A DNA stretch of 64,000 nucleotides, taken from positions 59,408 to 123,407 of the forward strand of contig JACQDE010000070.1 of assembly GCA_016201285.1 (NCBI GenBank), written 5' to 3'. The position numbers and the translations under genes were made by a program. Source of the DNA: Acidobacteriota bacterium. Lineage in GTDB: Bacteria > Acidobacteriota > Terriglobia > Acidiferrales > UBA7541. Positions within the stretch are counted from its first letter, which is position 1, and each line of letters opens with the position of its first letter. This document shows positions 1 through 8,554 of the stretch, piece by piece. The notes beneath the pieces are model-generated. The model saw nothing but the letters and a program-made list of their open reading frames with translations, ran no database searches and was not told the DNA's origin.

Positions 1-384
1 CACAAACCGTTTCCGCAATCCGGCGAACTCCAAATGCTTCTGCGCCAGTTGCAGCGTCCGGAAGCTGTAATCGAGTCCCGTGTAGTCGATCCCGTTCTCC
101 GTCAGAAACCGCGCATCCTTTCCGATGCCGCAGCCCACCTCCAGGACCTCTTTCCCCCGGCAGTCCGCCAGGAACTGCATCCTTCGGTCGTCAATCGTCT
201 CTTTCCACTTCGCGTAGATTGCCTCGAACGACTCCCGCGTCCCCGGCTCGTGCGGCACGCTGTCCGTCGAGATCGGGTGCGCGTCCCAGTACCGCCGGAT
301 CGCTTTCTTCGTTTCAGTGTTGCTCGGCTTCTGCATCGTGGGCATCAGGTCCTCTTCCGGCAAATGGCCGCCGGTGGCTTTCAC
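1..384 (-). CDS. class I SAM-dependent methyltransferase, C-terminus beyond the window
   Basis: The reading frame opens at GTG 384, 4 bp after the stop of the upstream glycosyltransferase, and stays open for 128 codons to the window edge. Residues 81-90 (LEVGCGIGKD) are the glycine-rich SAM-binding motif I, followed by an acidic motif around YTGLDYS. The N-terminal part (RRYWDAHPIS) is typical of small-molecule or sugar methyltransferases in polysaccharide loci. ATG codons at residues 14 and 17 are alternative starts. Its place as the last visible gene of the minus-strand glycan locus suggests it methylates a sugar or a lipid-linked intermediate; the substrate is unknown. The catalytic C-terminal half is not visible. 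Confidence 0.8.
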   Translation of the reverse strand, partial: MKATGGHLPEEDLMPTMQKPSNTETKKAIRRYWDAHPISTDSVPHEPGTRESFEAIYAKWKETIDDRRMQFLADCRGKEVLEVGCGIGKDARFLTENGIDYTGLDYSFRTLQLAQKHLEFAGLRKRFV

Positions 385-388
385 TGAT

Positions 389-1555
389 TCAACCGCGCGC
401 CGCGTGCGCGTCGCACGCGCGCTGTAGTTCGGCGCACAGCACCGCCGCCGCTCGGCGCCGCTCGAAATGCTGTTCGGCATGTTTCCGCGCTGCCTCGCCG
501 AGCGCGCGCCGCCGCTCCGGATGCCGGAAGAGCGATTCCATCGCGTCCGCCAGCGCTGCGGCATCGCCCGGCGGCGTCAGCATGCCTGTCCGCCCGTCGG
601 CAATCATCTCCAGCGGCCCGCCCGCCGCTGCTCCGATCACCGCGCGCCCCGCAGCCATCGCTTCGGCCAGCACCAGGCCCCACGGCTCGGGTTCCACCGA
701 GGCGTGCACCACCACGTCGCAGGCGTTCATCAATGCGTTTGTATCGCTGCGCTGCCCGAGGAAAAGCACTCGCTCCGCAATCCCCGCGTCCGCCGCCTGC
801 CGCCGCAACTCTTCCGCGTACCCGCGGTCCAGCCCGAACACCGAACCGCCAACGACTAGAAACCGCGCCGCCAGCTCACGCTTCGTTTCCCGAAGCTTCG
901 GGACCGCCGCCGCTTGCAGGAAGACGTGTTGCCCCTTCCACGGCTGCAAGCGCCCGAATATTCCCGCGACACGTTCGCCCGGTAAGATCCCCAGCGCCGC
1001 GCGCGCTGCCATGCCCTGTGCCGGTGCGGGCGCGTGCCGCTCCAGATCGATGCCGTGCCGCACCACTCGCACCGCCGGATGGCCCGCAAACAACTGCCGC
1101 AGAATTCCGGCCGTGTATTCGGAGTTGGCGAACAGCGCGTCCGCACCCAGCAGCTTCTGCACGACGGAGATCAGCTCCCCGCGCAGCGGGTCTTCGTGCA
1201 CCGGCCCGTGCACCCACCACACGCACGGCCGCCCCGCCCAGAACGCCGCCGGTCGCGCGTAAAGCAGCGGGTGCCCGCTGTTGCTCAGCACCACGTCAAT
1301 CGCTTCTTTGTGGATCAGTTTGCGCAACGCGGAGATTCGCGCCGCAGTGCTGGCCAGGTTGCGGAAGCGCCCGCCGGGCATCCGGTACACGCGGATTCCC
1401 AGCGCCTCCACTCGGTCCGGCAGATCGCCCTGCCCGAAGCCCAGCGACGCATACACCGGCGCGGCGCGCGTGCGGTCCAGGCTTTCGAGCATCGTCAGCA
1501 GCGCGACCTGCGCCCCGCCCAGCTCCGTCTGGCTCTCCACGAACAGCACGCGCAT
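389..1555 (-). CDS. glycosyltransferase family 4
   Basis: A 388-residue GT-B fold glycosyltransferase that would add a sugar from a nucleotide-sugar donor to the growing surface glycan at the cytoplasmic membrane. The N-terminus shows the Gly-rich acceptor-side motif (ESQTELGGAQ). The C-terminal donor domain has GIFGRLQPWKGQH and the E-x7-E region EPEPWGLVLAEAMAAG followed by GGPLEMI. ATG 1555 gives a normal GT4 start (MRVLFVES). An in-frame GTG at 1573 overlaps the upstream stop as GTGA and is an equally credible coupled start. The longer frame upstream lies within the O-antigen ligase gene and is a shadow. Sugar specificity cannot be read from sequence. Confidence 0.9.
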   Translation of the reverse strand: MRVLFVESQTELGGAQVALLTMLESLDRTRAAPVYASLGFGQGDLPDRVEALGIRVYRMPGGRFRNLASTAARISALRKLIHKEAIDVVLSNSGHPLLYARPAAFWAGRPCVWWVHGPVHEDPLRGELISVVQKLLGADALFANSEYTAGILRQLFAGHPAVRVVRHGIDLERHAPAPAQGMAARAALGILPGERVAGIFGRLQPWKGQHVFLQAAAVPKLRETKRELAARFLVVGGSVFGLDRGYAEELRRQAADAGIAERVLFLGQRSDTNALMNACDVVVHASVEPEPWGLVLAEAMAAGRAVIGAAAGGPLEMIADGRTGMLTPPGDAAALADAMESLFRHPERRRALGEAARKHAEQHFERRRAAAVLCAELQRACDAHAARG

Positions 1556-1569
1556 CGGCCGCGGGCCGC

Positions 1570-3087
1570 TCACAAGCTCTGCGCGGCCTCGCCCGGCGCC
1601 CCCGCCCTGGCTGCGGCCGCCGGCGCCTCCGTCAGCGTCACGCGGCGCTCTTTTTCGGATGTCAGGTGCGGCGCCCGCGCCATAAAACCGAGGAAAAACC
1701 AGAGATAGATGTTGGTCGGAGAAGTATCGAACGGCGTGCCCCACGGCAGGCTCAGGAAAATGTTCACCAGCAGGAACGCGGCGCACGCCGTGGCCAGCCA
1801 GCTCAGCTCCCGGTCGCGGATGCGCTGCGGCACGCGGATGCACTCCCGCACCAGCACGAGAATGAAAATCACGTACAGCATGAGGCCGGGCAATCCGGTC
1901 TCAAAGCGGATGCGCGCGAAGGTGTTCTCCACCGCGCTGTAGTTCAGCGGCGTTGCCCCGGCGTGCCGCGAGGCCACCGTCGCGTATCCCGCTCCGAGCC
2001 CGGCCGCCTCGGTATTCATCGCTTCGTAGAGCCACCCCACCACCAGCGGCAAGTTGCGCGCCTGCACGCCTTCCAGGTCCAGCAGCGTCGCGAATCGTTC
2101 CGCCACCACCGGCCCCAGCACGATCACGCTGAGGATGAACAGGACGCACACAATCGTGATCATGGGCAGCAGCCGCGCCAGCCGCCCCTGCATGATCATC
2201 AGCAGCGCCGTCCCCACCACGAATAGCACCAGCGGCGCGCGCCCCCCCGTGGTCAGGGCGGCCAGAAATTGCAGCACGAACGCCGTGACAATCCACCACC
2301 GCTGCGTCCGCAGCGACCCGATAAAGAACTGCGCCACCGCCACCAGCATCATGAAGCACAGGTAGATGGCGAACCCGCCCGTCTGCACAAACGTCGAAAT
2401 CGTCCGGAAATAGAAGCCGCCCGATGTGCCCGCTCCCGTGCTTGCGTAGAACACCGTGCGCGAAAAGCCAGGCGAGAGCGAGACCAGCCAGGCCGGCCCC
2501 GCGAAATACTGGAAAATCCCGAAGGCCGCCACCGGAATCGAAATCAGCGTCAGGAAGAGGAAAAAGCGGATCGCCCGCTCCCGCGTGTCGAAGAACCAGT
2601 AGCCCACCGGCGCCAGCACCGAGTACAGCAGGCTCACCCGCAGCCCGACCAGTCCGACGAGGATGTTCGGCAGGTGTGGGTTGAACACCTGCGCCGTGTA
2701 CACCAGCGCAAAGAGCGTGAACGGCACGATCCACGCCGTCCGCGGGATCGGGAAGATCCCCCGCGGCACCGTCGTTACCGTCAGCACCGTGAACAGCGAC
2801 GCCACGTACACGTCCTTCAGCAGGTTCAGCTCCGGCACCGTGTAGAAGTAGTTGATCAAAAACCCTTCCACGACGATGTACACCATGAACGCGTACACGC
2901 TCGCCCGCCACCGGAAGAACACCCACAGCGCCTGGAACAGCACCACCGCGACCAGGATATTGCGGTAGTTCTCTCGCGCCACCTGTCCCGAGAGCCACCA
3001 CACCGACACCACCGCCAGCAGCAGCACCACCAGCGCCGGCGCCCCCGCCCGGCTCGTCCCCACCCGGTCATTCATCATCATCGGCAT
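1570..3087 (-). CDS. O-antigen ligase / Wzy-type polymerase family membrane protein
   Basis: A 505-residue protein with about 11-12 hydrophobic segments and a large hydrophilic loop near residues 325-400 (between GPVVAERFATLL and ARIRFETGLPG), the layout of the O-antigen ligase/polymerase (Wzy_C) family. Members join or transfer undecaprenyl-linked glycans in the periplasm. The loop holds an Arg-rich stretch and the ENTFARIRFETGLPG region that resembles the conserved family region. Several Met codons cluster at the start (MPMMMND), so the exact start is uncertain by a few residues. It sits between two GT4 genes and overlaps the GTG start of the next gene. A second member of this superfamily lies at 28383-29687. 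Confidence 0.85.
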   Translation of the reverse strand: MPMMMNDRVGTSRAGAPALVVLLLAVVSVWWLSGQVARENYRNILVAVVLFQALWVFFRWRASVYAFMVYIVVEGFLINYFYTVPELNLLKDVYVASLFTVLTVTTVPRGIFPIPRTAWIVPFTLFALVYTAQVFNPHLPNILVGLVGLRVSLLYSVLAPVGYWFFDTRERAIRFFLFLTLISIPVAAFGIFQYFAGPAWLVSLSPGFSRTVFYASTGAGTSGGFYFRTISTFVQTGGFAIYLCFMMLVAVAQFFIGSLRTQRWWIVTAFVLQFLAALTTGGRAPLVLFVVGTALLMIMQGRLARLLPMITIVCVLFILSVIVLGPVVAERFATLLDLEGVQARNLPLVVGWLYEAMNTEAAGLGAGYATVASRHAGATPLNYSAVENTFARIRFETGLPGLMLYVIFILVLVRECIRVPQRIRDRELSWLATACAAFLLVNIFLSLPWGTPFDTSPTNIYLWFFLGFMARAPHLTSEKERRVTLTEAPAAAARAGAPGEAAQSL

Positions 3088-3094
3088 CAGTTCA

Positions 3095-3255
3095 TCTCGT
3101 CATTCCGAGTCCCGATGTTTCGTATCGGGACAAGGAATCTCTCTTCTGCCGTTCTCTGCGCTCCTCTGCGTTCTCTGTGTCTCTGCGTTAGGTTCTTTGT
3201 CTTTGCTTTTCCCGATTTTCGAGTTTCGGCTTTCGCCATTCATTTGTGGTTTCAC
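3095..3255. repeat. composite repeat block (families D, A, F-like, B-like) forming the tail of the GT4 gene
   Basis: Read on the plus strand, this block holds a family D unit (GTCATTCCGAGTCCCG and a matching CGGGAC), then CTCTGCG-type family A units, an F-like TTTTCCCGATTTTCG stretch and a degraded family B end (CATTTGTGGTTTC). The same order occurs at 10437-10655 and 11603-11775. Most of it is read through as the C-terminal tail of the overlapping glycosyltransferase. Confidence 0.8.
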
Positions 3256-4479
3256 AATTTCCGCGCTTTCGACTTCGGCCCCGTTCACCGCGCTCCCCCG
3301 CGGCGCTGCCGCCACCGCCCACGCAAATTCCCGCTCATAGAGCGCGCGTAGATTGCTCCCCAGTCGCGCCCGTAGTGCCGCATCGCCGGCCAGTCGCCGC
3401 AGCGCCGCGGAAAACAACTCTGCGCGGCTTGCCTCCACCAGCCACACGTTTTCGCCGTGCTCGAAATCTGCCTGGTTTTCCGCGTTGCGCACCGCGATCA
3501 CCGCCAGCCCGTGCGCCGCTGCGGCCATGAACGCGCTGCTGCGCGTCAGGTGCCCGTCCGGCTGCGGCAGCACGAAAATGTCCACCGCTTGGAGCGCCGC
3601 CGAAACCTCCTCCGCCTCGAGGTGTCCCGACCACCACACCGTTCCGTCCAGGTGGTTCGCTCGTACAGCCGCGTGCAGTTTCTCGAGATACGAGCTCAGT
3701 GTCTGTTGCTCGTCACCCAGCAGCCACAGCGCGGTGGGCGCCTCATCGCACAGCATTCCCGCTGCCTCAATCACGCCCTCATAATGCTTCGTCGAATGAA
3801 ACATCCCGAACGTCGCCACTACCAACTCCGTGCCCGCCGCGTGCGCCGCTCGCAACCCCGCGCGCTCGTCCGCGCCGCATGTGGCCACCGGGATGTGGCT
3901 CGAATTCGGCCGGTACCGAATGGTGTCCCGTTGCCACGGAAACCAGCGCCGCAAAATGCGTACGCGCTCGGGTGTGTTCGTCAGCACTTCGTTTGCGCCG
4001 AGCACCAGCAGCGCGAAGTGCGCCCACTGCACCAGCGAAACGCCGGCCAGCAGCGGATGCTGCCGGAATTCCAGCGGAAATTCGTGTAGCGCAATCGTCA
4101 CCGGCAACCCCGCGCGCCGCAGCGCCAGCACCAGCGCGTTCATCCAGAAGGCGAATCCCCAGCGGCTCCACCCGTAGTTCGAGTATTCGATCTGCACCGC
4201 ATCCGGCCGCGCCTCGCGGATCGCCTTCACGGCGCTCGCGATGTCTCTCCATCCTTCCAGTCCGATGCGCACAACGCGAATTCCTTCCTTTGGCTCTTCC
4301 GCGTCTGTTTTTTTCTGACTTCTGACTTCTGATTTCTGACTTCCGTCTTTTCCTTGTGACGCCACGAACACGATCACCTCGTGCCCCTGCCGCTGCCACG
4401 ACTCCGCCAGCCGCTCGGTGTAGTCCCCCACGCCGCAGCATTCCGGTGGAAATCGTCTGGTCACCAGCGCGAGTTTCAT
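3100..4479 (-). CDS. glycosyltransferase family 4 with a repeat-derived insert and tail
   Basis: A 459-residue GT4 enzyme starting at ATG 4479 (MKLALVTRRFPPECCGVGDY, the usual GT4 beginning). The ATG overlaps the upstream methyltransferase stop as ATGA. The donor domain has ATFGMFHSTKHYEG and the late motif HGLAVIAVRN. Residues 43-65 contain GSQKSEVRSQKK, encoded by the same TTCTGACTTCTGA repeat found between genes at 48748-48815, so this looks like an in-frame insert. The last ~55 residues, from about VESAEIV on, are translated intergenic repeat DNA (AETQRTQRSAE from the CGCAGAG family, then a family D unit). The native C-terminus was probably near AWAVAAAPRG. Specificity is unknown. Confidence 0.85.
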   Translation of the reverse strand: MKLALVTRRFPPECCGVGDYTERLAESWQRQGHEVIVFVASQGKDGSQKSEVRSQKKTDAEEPKEGIRVVRIGLEGWRDIASAVKAIREARPDAVQIEYSNYGWSRWGFAFWMNALVLALRRAGLPVTIALHEFPLEFRQHPLLAGVSLVQWAHFALLVLGANEVLTNTPERVRILRRWFPWQRDTIRYRPNSSHIPVATCGADERAGLRAAHAAGTELVVATFGMFHSTKHYEGVIEAAGMLCDEAPTALWLLGDEQQTLSSYLEKLHAAVRANHLDGTVWWSGHLEAEEVSAALQAVDIFVLPQPDGHLTRSSAFMAAAAHGLAVIAVRNAENQADFEHGENVWLVEASRAELFSAALRRLAGDAALRARLGSNLRALYEREFAWAVAAAPRGSAVNGAEVESAEIVKPQMNGESRNSKIGKSKDKEPNAETQRTQRSAENGRREIPCPDTKHRDSE

Positions 4480-5288
4480 CCCGCGGCTCCATCCGTATTT
4501 TGTGCCAGCAACACCTGGCCTTCGGCGAGTACCCGCGAAATCCCGGGCATGTTCAGCGTGAATTGATCGAACGCCTGCCGCCAGCGTGGCGGCATCCAGC
4601 GCATCCAGTGGCGGAACCCGAGGCGTCCCGTCAGCCACGGCGTGCCGTAGTAGCGGTGAACGCGCAGCCGGAAGCCGCTCGCGCCGAGCAGCGCCTCGAG
4701 TTCCCCTTGCGCGAACAGAAACAAATGCCCATCGCTGTCGGGCTTGAACTGCTTCGTGACCAGCGCCGCGCGGTCCGCCACCTGTCCGAACGTCGGCAGG
4801 CCCGTGTGCAGCCGCCGCCCGTTCGGCGTGCTCAGCACTAGGTGCCCGCCCGGCCGCAGCACGCGCCGGATTTCGCCCAGCACTTTTTCCGGATACGCCA
4901 CGTGCTCGATCATTTCGCCCCACACCACCAGCTCGAACGCGTCGTCCGCGAACGGCAGCGCTTCGGCGTTCGCCGCGCACCGCCGGAACTTGCCGCGCTC
5001 ATGTTTCCGCCCCGCGTATTCGAGAAACTCGCAGCGCAGGTCCACCGCCCAGCTTTCCATCCCCGCTTCGGCCAGCAGCAGCGCGACGTTGCCCTGCGCG
5101 CAACCCAGGTCCAGCACCCGCCCGCGCTCCCCGGCCCGCTGCGCCAGCCCCAGCAGCAGCCCCAGCCGGCTCTTGTACATCTGCGAATAAAAATTCCGCG
5201 CGTCCGCGCAGTGATACTCCACCACGTCGTGCGCGTAGAGCAGCCGCGCCGATTCCGTCTTCACCTCTTCCGGCTCAGGCAATCGCAT
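4476..5288 (-). CDS. class I SAM-dependent methyltransferase
   Basis: A 270-residue methyltransferase. Motif I is VLDLGCAQGN (near residues 58-67), the acidic motif II residue lies in WAVDLRCEF, and the post-motif region is LVVWGEMIEHVAYPEKVLGEI followed by RRVLRPGGHLVLSTPN, a typical Methyltransf_11 pattern. Its stop overlaps the start of the following GT4 gene (ATGA), so the two are probably co-translated. Upstream lies a 224-bp block of repeats rather than a visible promoter. A role in methylating a glycan residue or lipid carrier intermediate is inferred from context. Confidence 0.88.
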   Translation of the reverse strand: MRLPEPEEVKTESARLLYAHDVVEYHCADARNFYSQMYKSRLGLLLGLAQRAGERGRVLDLGCAQGNVALLLAEAGMESWAVDLRCEFLEYAGRKHERGKFRRCAANAEALPFADDAFELVVWGEMIEHVAYPEKVLGEIRRVLRPGGHLVLSTPNGRRLHTGLPTFGQVADRAALVTKQFKPDSDGHLFLFAQGELEALLGASGFRLRVHRYYGTPWLTGRLGFRHWMRWMPPRWRQAFDQFTLNMPGISRVLAEGQVLLAQNTDGAAG

Positions 5289-5512
5289 AAAACTCGCAAA
5301 GATTTTGGCAAAGTGCTGAAAAAGTGCTGTTGCTTGTCATTCCGACTTGCCCCGATCGCGCTCTGCGGGACGAGGGAGCGTAGCGAGGGATCCCTCTTTA
5401 TCTTCCTCCGCGCTCCTCTGTGTACTCAGCGTCTCCGCGTTGGGGCGTACCTTTGTTCTTCAAATCTGTGTAATCTGCGTAATCTGCGGATTCTTTTTGT
5501 CTTGTACTGCCC
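5289..5512. repeat. intergenic repeat block (D-A-C order)
   Basis: Plus-strand order: a family D unit (GTCATTCCGACTTGCCCC with GAGCGTAGCGAGGGATCC), family A (CTCCTCTGTGTACTCAGC), then family C (TGTGTAATCTGCGTAATC). No gene is seen. The block separates two co-directional genes of the glycan locus. Confidence 0.8.
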
Positions 5513-6379
5513 TCACCGCCCCGCCAGCTTTTTCAGCGCCCGCTTCATGCGCCGCGCCACGCCTCGCAGCGGAGACTCCTGCATGCGCCCCCGGAGCCTC
5601 TCCGCCGTTTGCGCGTCCCACTCCGCTCTTTCCGCCGCCGTCAGAAATTCATAAAACAGCTTGTCGATGGTCCGCCCCGCGTCCATCGGCGTCCCCGCCC
5701 AGTGGATCAGGTACGGCTTCCGCTCTGCGTCTCTCCAGTACGGCTCGTAGCCGTCCGCGTAATCCCCGGCCCACGTGGATTCCATGCCATGCGGCGGCAG
5801 CGTCAGGTTGGTGATCGCCACGCCGGCCTCGTGCACCAGCAGGTTCATCCCCGGCTGGTCGTGGTAGGGCATGCGCAGGCAAGTCTCCGCAAATTTCGCC
5901 GCCGTGCGCTTCAACTCATCGAGCGTGTACAACGCGCAGTCGCACGCAAACTGCCCCGCATTGAACGTGCTCTTCCTCCACGTCGTGCTCTTGGCCGCCA
6001 GGACTTGCTGCGATTCTCCCGTCGTCGTGTGCCCGCCGTCCCGCCAGTGGCAACATGACGTCACGAAGCCCGCGTGCGGCGCCAGCACTTCCTCTGGGTT
6101 GCGCAGGAAGATCACGTCCGTATCCACGTACTGATAGTTGGCAACCAGCAGGCACTGGTATTTGCGCATCATCGGATGCGCATGTTCCGCGTTCAGCCAC
6201 GCCAGCACCTCCGCCATCTCCCACCATTTCGCATTCACCGGCAGTTCGAATCGCTTTTCGTCGTACGGGATTACCACAAGCGGCAATCCGCAGCCCGTCG
6301 CCCGCAGTGACCTCTCCATCGCCGCGAACCTCAGCCGCACGTTTCCATTCGCCAGCGTAATGATCTTTTCCAGCTTCAT
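5513..6379 (-). CDS. putative nucleotide-diphospho-sugar glycosyltransferase with DxD motif
   Basis: A 288-residue protein without close recognition. VDTDVIFLR (about residues 88-96) is a DxD-type metal/nucleotide-sugar site set in a hydrophobic strand, preceded by YQCLLVANYQY. STFNAGQF and PYLIHWAG further on are typical of GT8/GT77-like and nucleotide-diphospho-sugar transferase folds. The basic C-terminus (ARRMKRALKKLAG) suggests association with the membrane surface. It stands alone between two repeat blocks in the glycan locus. It could equally be a GT-A family enzyme not yet classified. Confidence 0.65.
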   Translation of the reverse strand: MKLEKIITLANGNVRLRFAAMERSLRATGCGLPLVVIPYDEKRFELPVNAKWWEMAEVLAWLNAEHAHPMMRKYQCLLVANYQYVDTDVIFLRNPEEVLAPHAGFVTSCCHWRDGGHTTTGESQQVLAAKSTTWRKSTFNAGQFACDCALYTLDELKRTAAKFAETCLRMPYHDQPGMNLLVHEAGVAITNLTLPPHGMESTWAGDYADGYEPYWRDAERKPYLIHWAGTPMDAGRTIDKLFYEFLTAAERAEWDAQTAERLRGRMQESPLRGVARRMKRALKKLAGR

Positions 6380-6645
6380 CTCTTGTATGTCATCTGGTTT
6401 TGCTTTTCATCCTGCTTGCCCCGCTTGCCCTGAGGGAAGTCGAAGGGAGCGCAGGCGAGGGGAGCGCAGCGAAAGATCTCTCTTCGGCGTTTCTTGCGGC
6501 CGTGCGTAAGTCGGTTCCGATGTTTTCATCTCAAATTTCAAATCTCCAATTTCAGATTCCTTCTTTCTCTGCGCTCTCCGCGTCTCTGTGTCCTCTGCGT
6601 TAATGTTTTGCTTTTTCATCTGCGCAATCTGCGGATACGAACTTC
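6380..6645. repeat. intergenic repeat block (D-E-A-C order)
   Basis: Plus-strand order: family D-like TGCCCTGAGGGAAGTCGAAG with GAGCGCAGCGAAAGATC, family E (ATCTCAAATTTCAAATCTCC), family A (CTCTGCGCTCTCCGCGTCTC), then a short C/B unit (CATCTGCGCAATCTGCGG). Short open frames inside are translations of the repeats and are not called. Confidence 0.8.
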
Positions 6646-7671
6646 TTATTTCGCCGGCGCCACCGCTTCCCGCAACCGCGCCCCCCCCGCGCCCCCGTAG
6701 ATATTCCGCAGCGACTCAAACGCCTCAAACCCCAGCAAGAACCCCGCGCCGGCCATCGCCAACCGGAACGCCCGGTACCCCGGCCGTTGCAGCGGACGGT
6801 AGAGCGCGTCGTGCGCCCGCAAGTAATCGAAAAACTCCTTGCGCCCGGGGCGCTCCACGTCAAACTGGAATCGCCACGCCACCAGCTCGTACCGCCGCAC
6901 GTACGCGGCAATTTCCGGCCGCCCTAAATCGAACCCGCGCCGCGTAAGCCAGCTCTTGATCTCCTCCACCGCCGCGCTCCAGCATTCGAGTCTTTGCCGC
7001 CGCCGCGCCGTGTCGCCGCCGCCGTGGCTGAACTGATTGCCGCCGTGGATGCGATAGCGCGTCAGGTGCTCGCTAATCGCCGCCACCGGCGCGACAAAAA
7101 TAATCAGGTAGCCCAGGTAGCTGTCCGCCAGAATTTTCAGCCGCTCGGGGATGGGCAGCAGCTCCGCCAGCGCCGTTTTGCGGAATGCCAGTCCCGACGT
7201 GGACAGATCGCCGTAGCGCAGCAGCCCCTCGCGCATCTCGGGCACGTTTCCCGACACCGCTGGAAAACTCACATCCTTTTCAATCGCGTTCCGCTGCACG
7301 TCCCAGTGCTCGAATGGGTGATAGACCATGCCCGCTTCCGGGTGCCGCTCGAATTCCTCGAGCACGCGCCGCACTTTCCCCGGCAGCCACAGGTCGTCGC
7401 CGTCCAGCGTGGCGATGATTTCTCCGCGCGCCTCCGCGAAGCCCGCATTCAGCGCCGACGCCTGCCCGCCGTTTTCCTTGTGCACGTACCGCACCCGCTC
7501 GCCGAATTTCGCCACCCGTGCGGCGGTGTCGTCCGTCGAGCCGTCGTCCACCACCAGCACTTCCATCTCGCCCGGCGCTGCCTCCTGCGCCAGCACGCTT
7601 TCAATCGCTTCGCCGACAAACCGCCCGTAGTTATACGTATTGATCAGCGCCGTGATGCGCAGTCGGTTCAT
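6646..7671 (-). CDS. glycosyltransferase family 2
   Basis: A 341-residue GT-A enzyme. The N-terminus ALINTYNYGRFVGEAIESVL is the classic GT2 start, VLVVDDGSTDDT carries the nucleotide-binding acidic residues, NGGQASALNAGFAEARGE precedes the DxD-type site LDGDDLW (near residue 94). The C-terminal region is helical with one hydrophobic stretch (FRLAMAGAGFLLGFEAF), which could anchor the enzyme at the membrane. ATG 7671 fits the family start exactly. It probably transfers one sugar of the repeat unit; donor and acceptor are unknown. Confidence 0.92.
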   Translation of the reverse strand: MNRLRITALINTYNYGRFVGEAIESVLAQEAAPGEMEVLVVDDGSTDDTAARVAKFGERVRYVHKENGGQASALNAGFAEARGEIIATLDGDDLWLPGKVRRVLEEFERHPEAGMVYHPFEHWDVQRNAIEKDVSFPAVSGNVPEMREGLLRYGDLSTSGLAFRKTALAELLPIPERLKILADSYLGYLIIFVAPVAAISEHLTRYRIHGGNQFSHGGGDTARRRQRLECWSAAVEEIKSWLTRRGFDLGRPEIAAYVRRYELVAWRFQFDVERPGRKEFFDYLRAHDALYRPLQRPGYRAFRLAMAGAGFLLGFEAFESLRNIYGGAGGARLREAVAPAK

Positions 7672-7719
7672 GGCTTCAGGTATTTACGCTGGCTTGCGAT
7701 AGGCATGCACCACGATTGG

Positions 7720-8550
7720 CTAGAATTGTCCGCGCGCGAACGGCCGCTCTGGCGTGTCGTGCAGCACGTACCCATAGCCATTGTCTTCCAGCAGCCGCAG
7801 CAGTTCCGAGAAGCGGTCTTCCGTGGGGACCATGTGGTGATGGTATTCAACAGCCATTGCGCGGATATTTCGCAGCTTTCCCGACCGCGCCACTTCCTCC
7901 AGCACGGCCATCTCCGCGCCTTCCACGTCCAGCTTCAGAAAATCCACCTCCTCGCGGATGAACTCCGAAAGCGCCACCGCCGGCACGCGCCGCACCGCCG
8001 GCCCGGTGTCTCCATCAACGCTGTTCCGCACCGCGCCCGGTTGCTCCGGGTCGTAATGGAACTCCACCTCGCCCGTCCGCGCGTACACCGCGCAATTGTG
8101 CAGCTCTACGTCCCGCCACCCCTGCCCCGCTGCGTTCTTCTCCAGCGCCGCAAACGTATCCGGGTCCGGCTCGAACGCGATCACGCGGCTTTCCGGAAAC
8201 TGTCTCTTGAAATAGAGCACCGAAAGTCCGATGTTGCTTCCGCAATCGAGAATGAACGGCCGGTTCGTCGCCGGCTGGAAGCAATAGTCGCGGTACACGA
8301 AGACCGTCTCGAAGATGCAAACGAGCGTGAAGTAGTCGAAGAAGACAACCGGATACCCGAACAGTGTTTCCCGCTTGAACCGTAATCCGGGGAACAGCTT
8401 TGTCAGGAAGTGTTTCGACTTGAGTTTGAGATAGGCTCCGAGCGTCGCGCCTTTGTCCGGGATCGCTGCCGAACGGTGGATTTGTGATGCCGTCCACAGC
8501 ACGTGAATCAGAAAGGCACTCGCGCCTCCCAGCCGTCGGAAAAATCTCAT
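7720..8550 (-). CDS. FkbM-family SAM-dependent methyltransferase
   Basis: A 276-residue protein from ATG 8550 (MRFFRRLGG); the longer upstream frame overlaps galE. Motif I is FILDCGSNIGLSVLYF, followed by VIAFEPDPDTFAALEKN and VDFLKLDVEGAEMAVLEEV, the FkbM hallmark. FkbM proteins are O-methyltransferases, common in capsule and lipopolysaccharide loci. It begins 4 bp after the galE stop. Four FkbM-type genes or remnants lie in this locus (here, 18968-19813, 20042-20920, 24912-25760), and 9577-10410 is more distantly similar. Confidence 0.88.
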   Translation of the reverse strand: MRFFRRLGGASAFLIHVLWTASQIHRSAAIPDKGATLGAYLKLKSKHFLTKLFPGLRFKRETLFGYPVVFFDYFTLVCIFETVFVYRDYCFQPATNRPFILDCGSNIGLSVLYFKRQFPESRVIAFEPDPDTFAALEKNAAGQGWRDVELHNCAVYARTGEVEFHYDPEQPGAVRNSVDGDTGPAVRRVPAVALSEFIREEVDFLKLDVEGAEMAVLEEVARSGKLRNIRAMAVEYHHHMVPTEDRFSELLRLLEDNGYGYVLHDTPERPFARGQF

Positions 8551-8554
8551 GCGC

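Noticed and set aside
2269..3351. 360-residue plus-strand frame rich in His, Arg and Gln
   Set aside because: It lies opposite the O-antigen ligase membrane protein. Its composition mirrors hydrophobic codons on the other strand.
219..4841. Long plus-strand open frames opposite the first glycan genes, rich in Arg, His, Ala and Pro
   Set aside because: They are antisense frames caused by high GC content. The minus-strand frames carry clear GT4, ligase and methyltransferase motifs, and the plus frames have none.
6407..6619. Small frames giving peptides such as NAEDTETRRAQRKK
   Set aside because: These are translations of the family A repeats without start signals and recur in many gaps.
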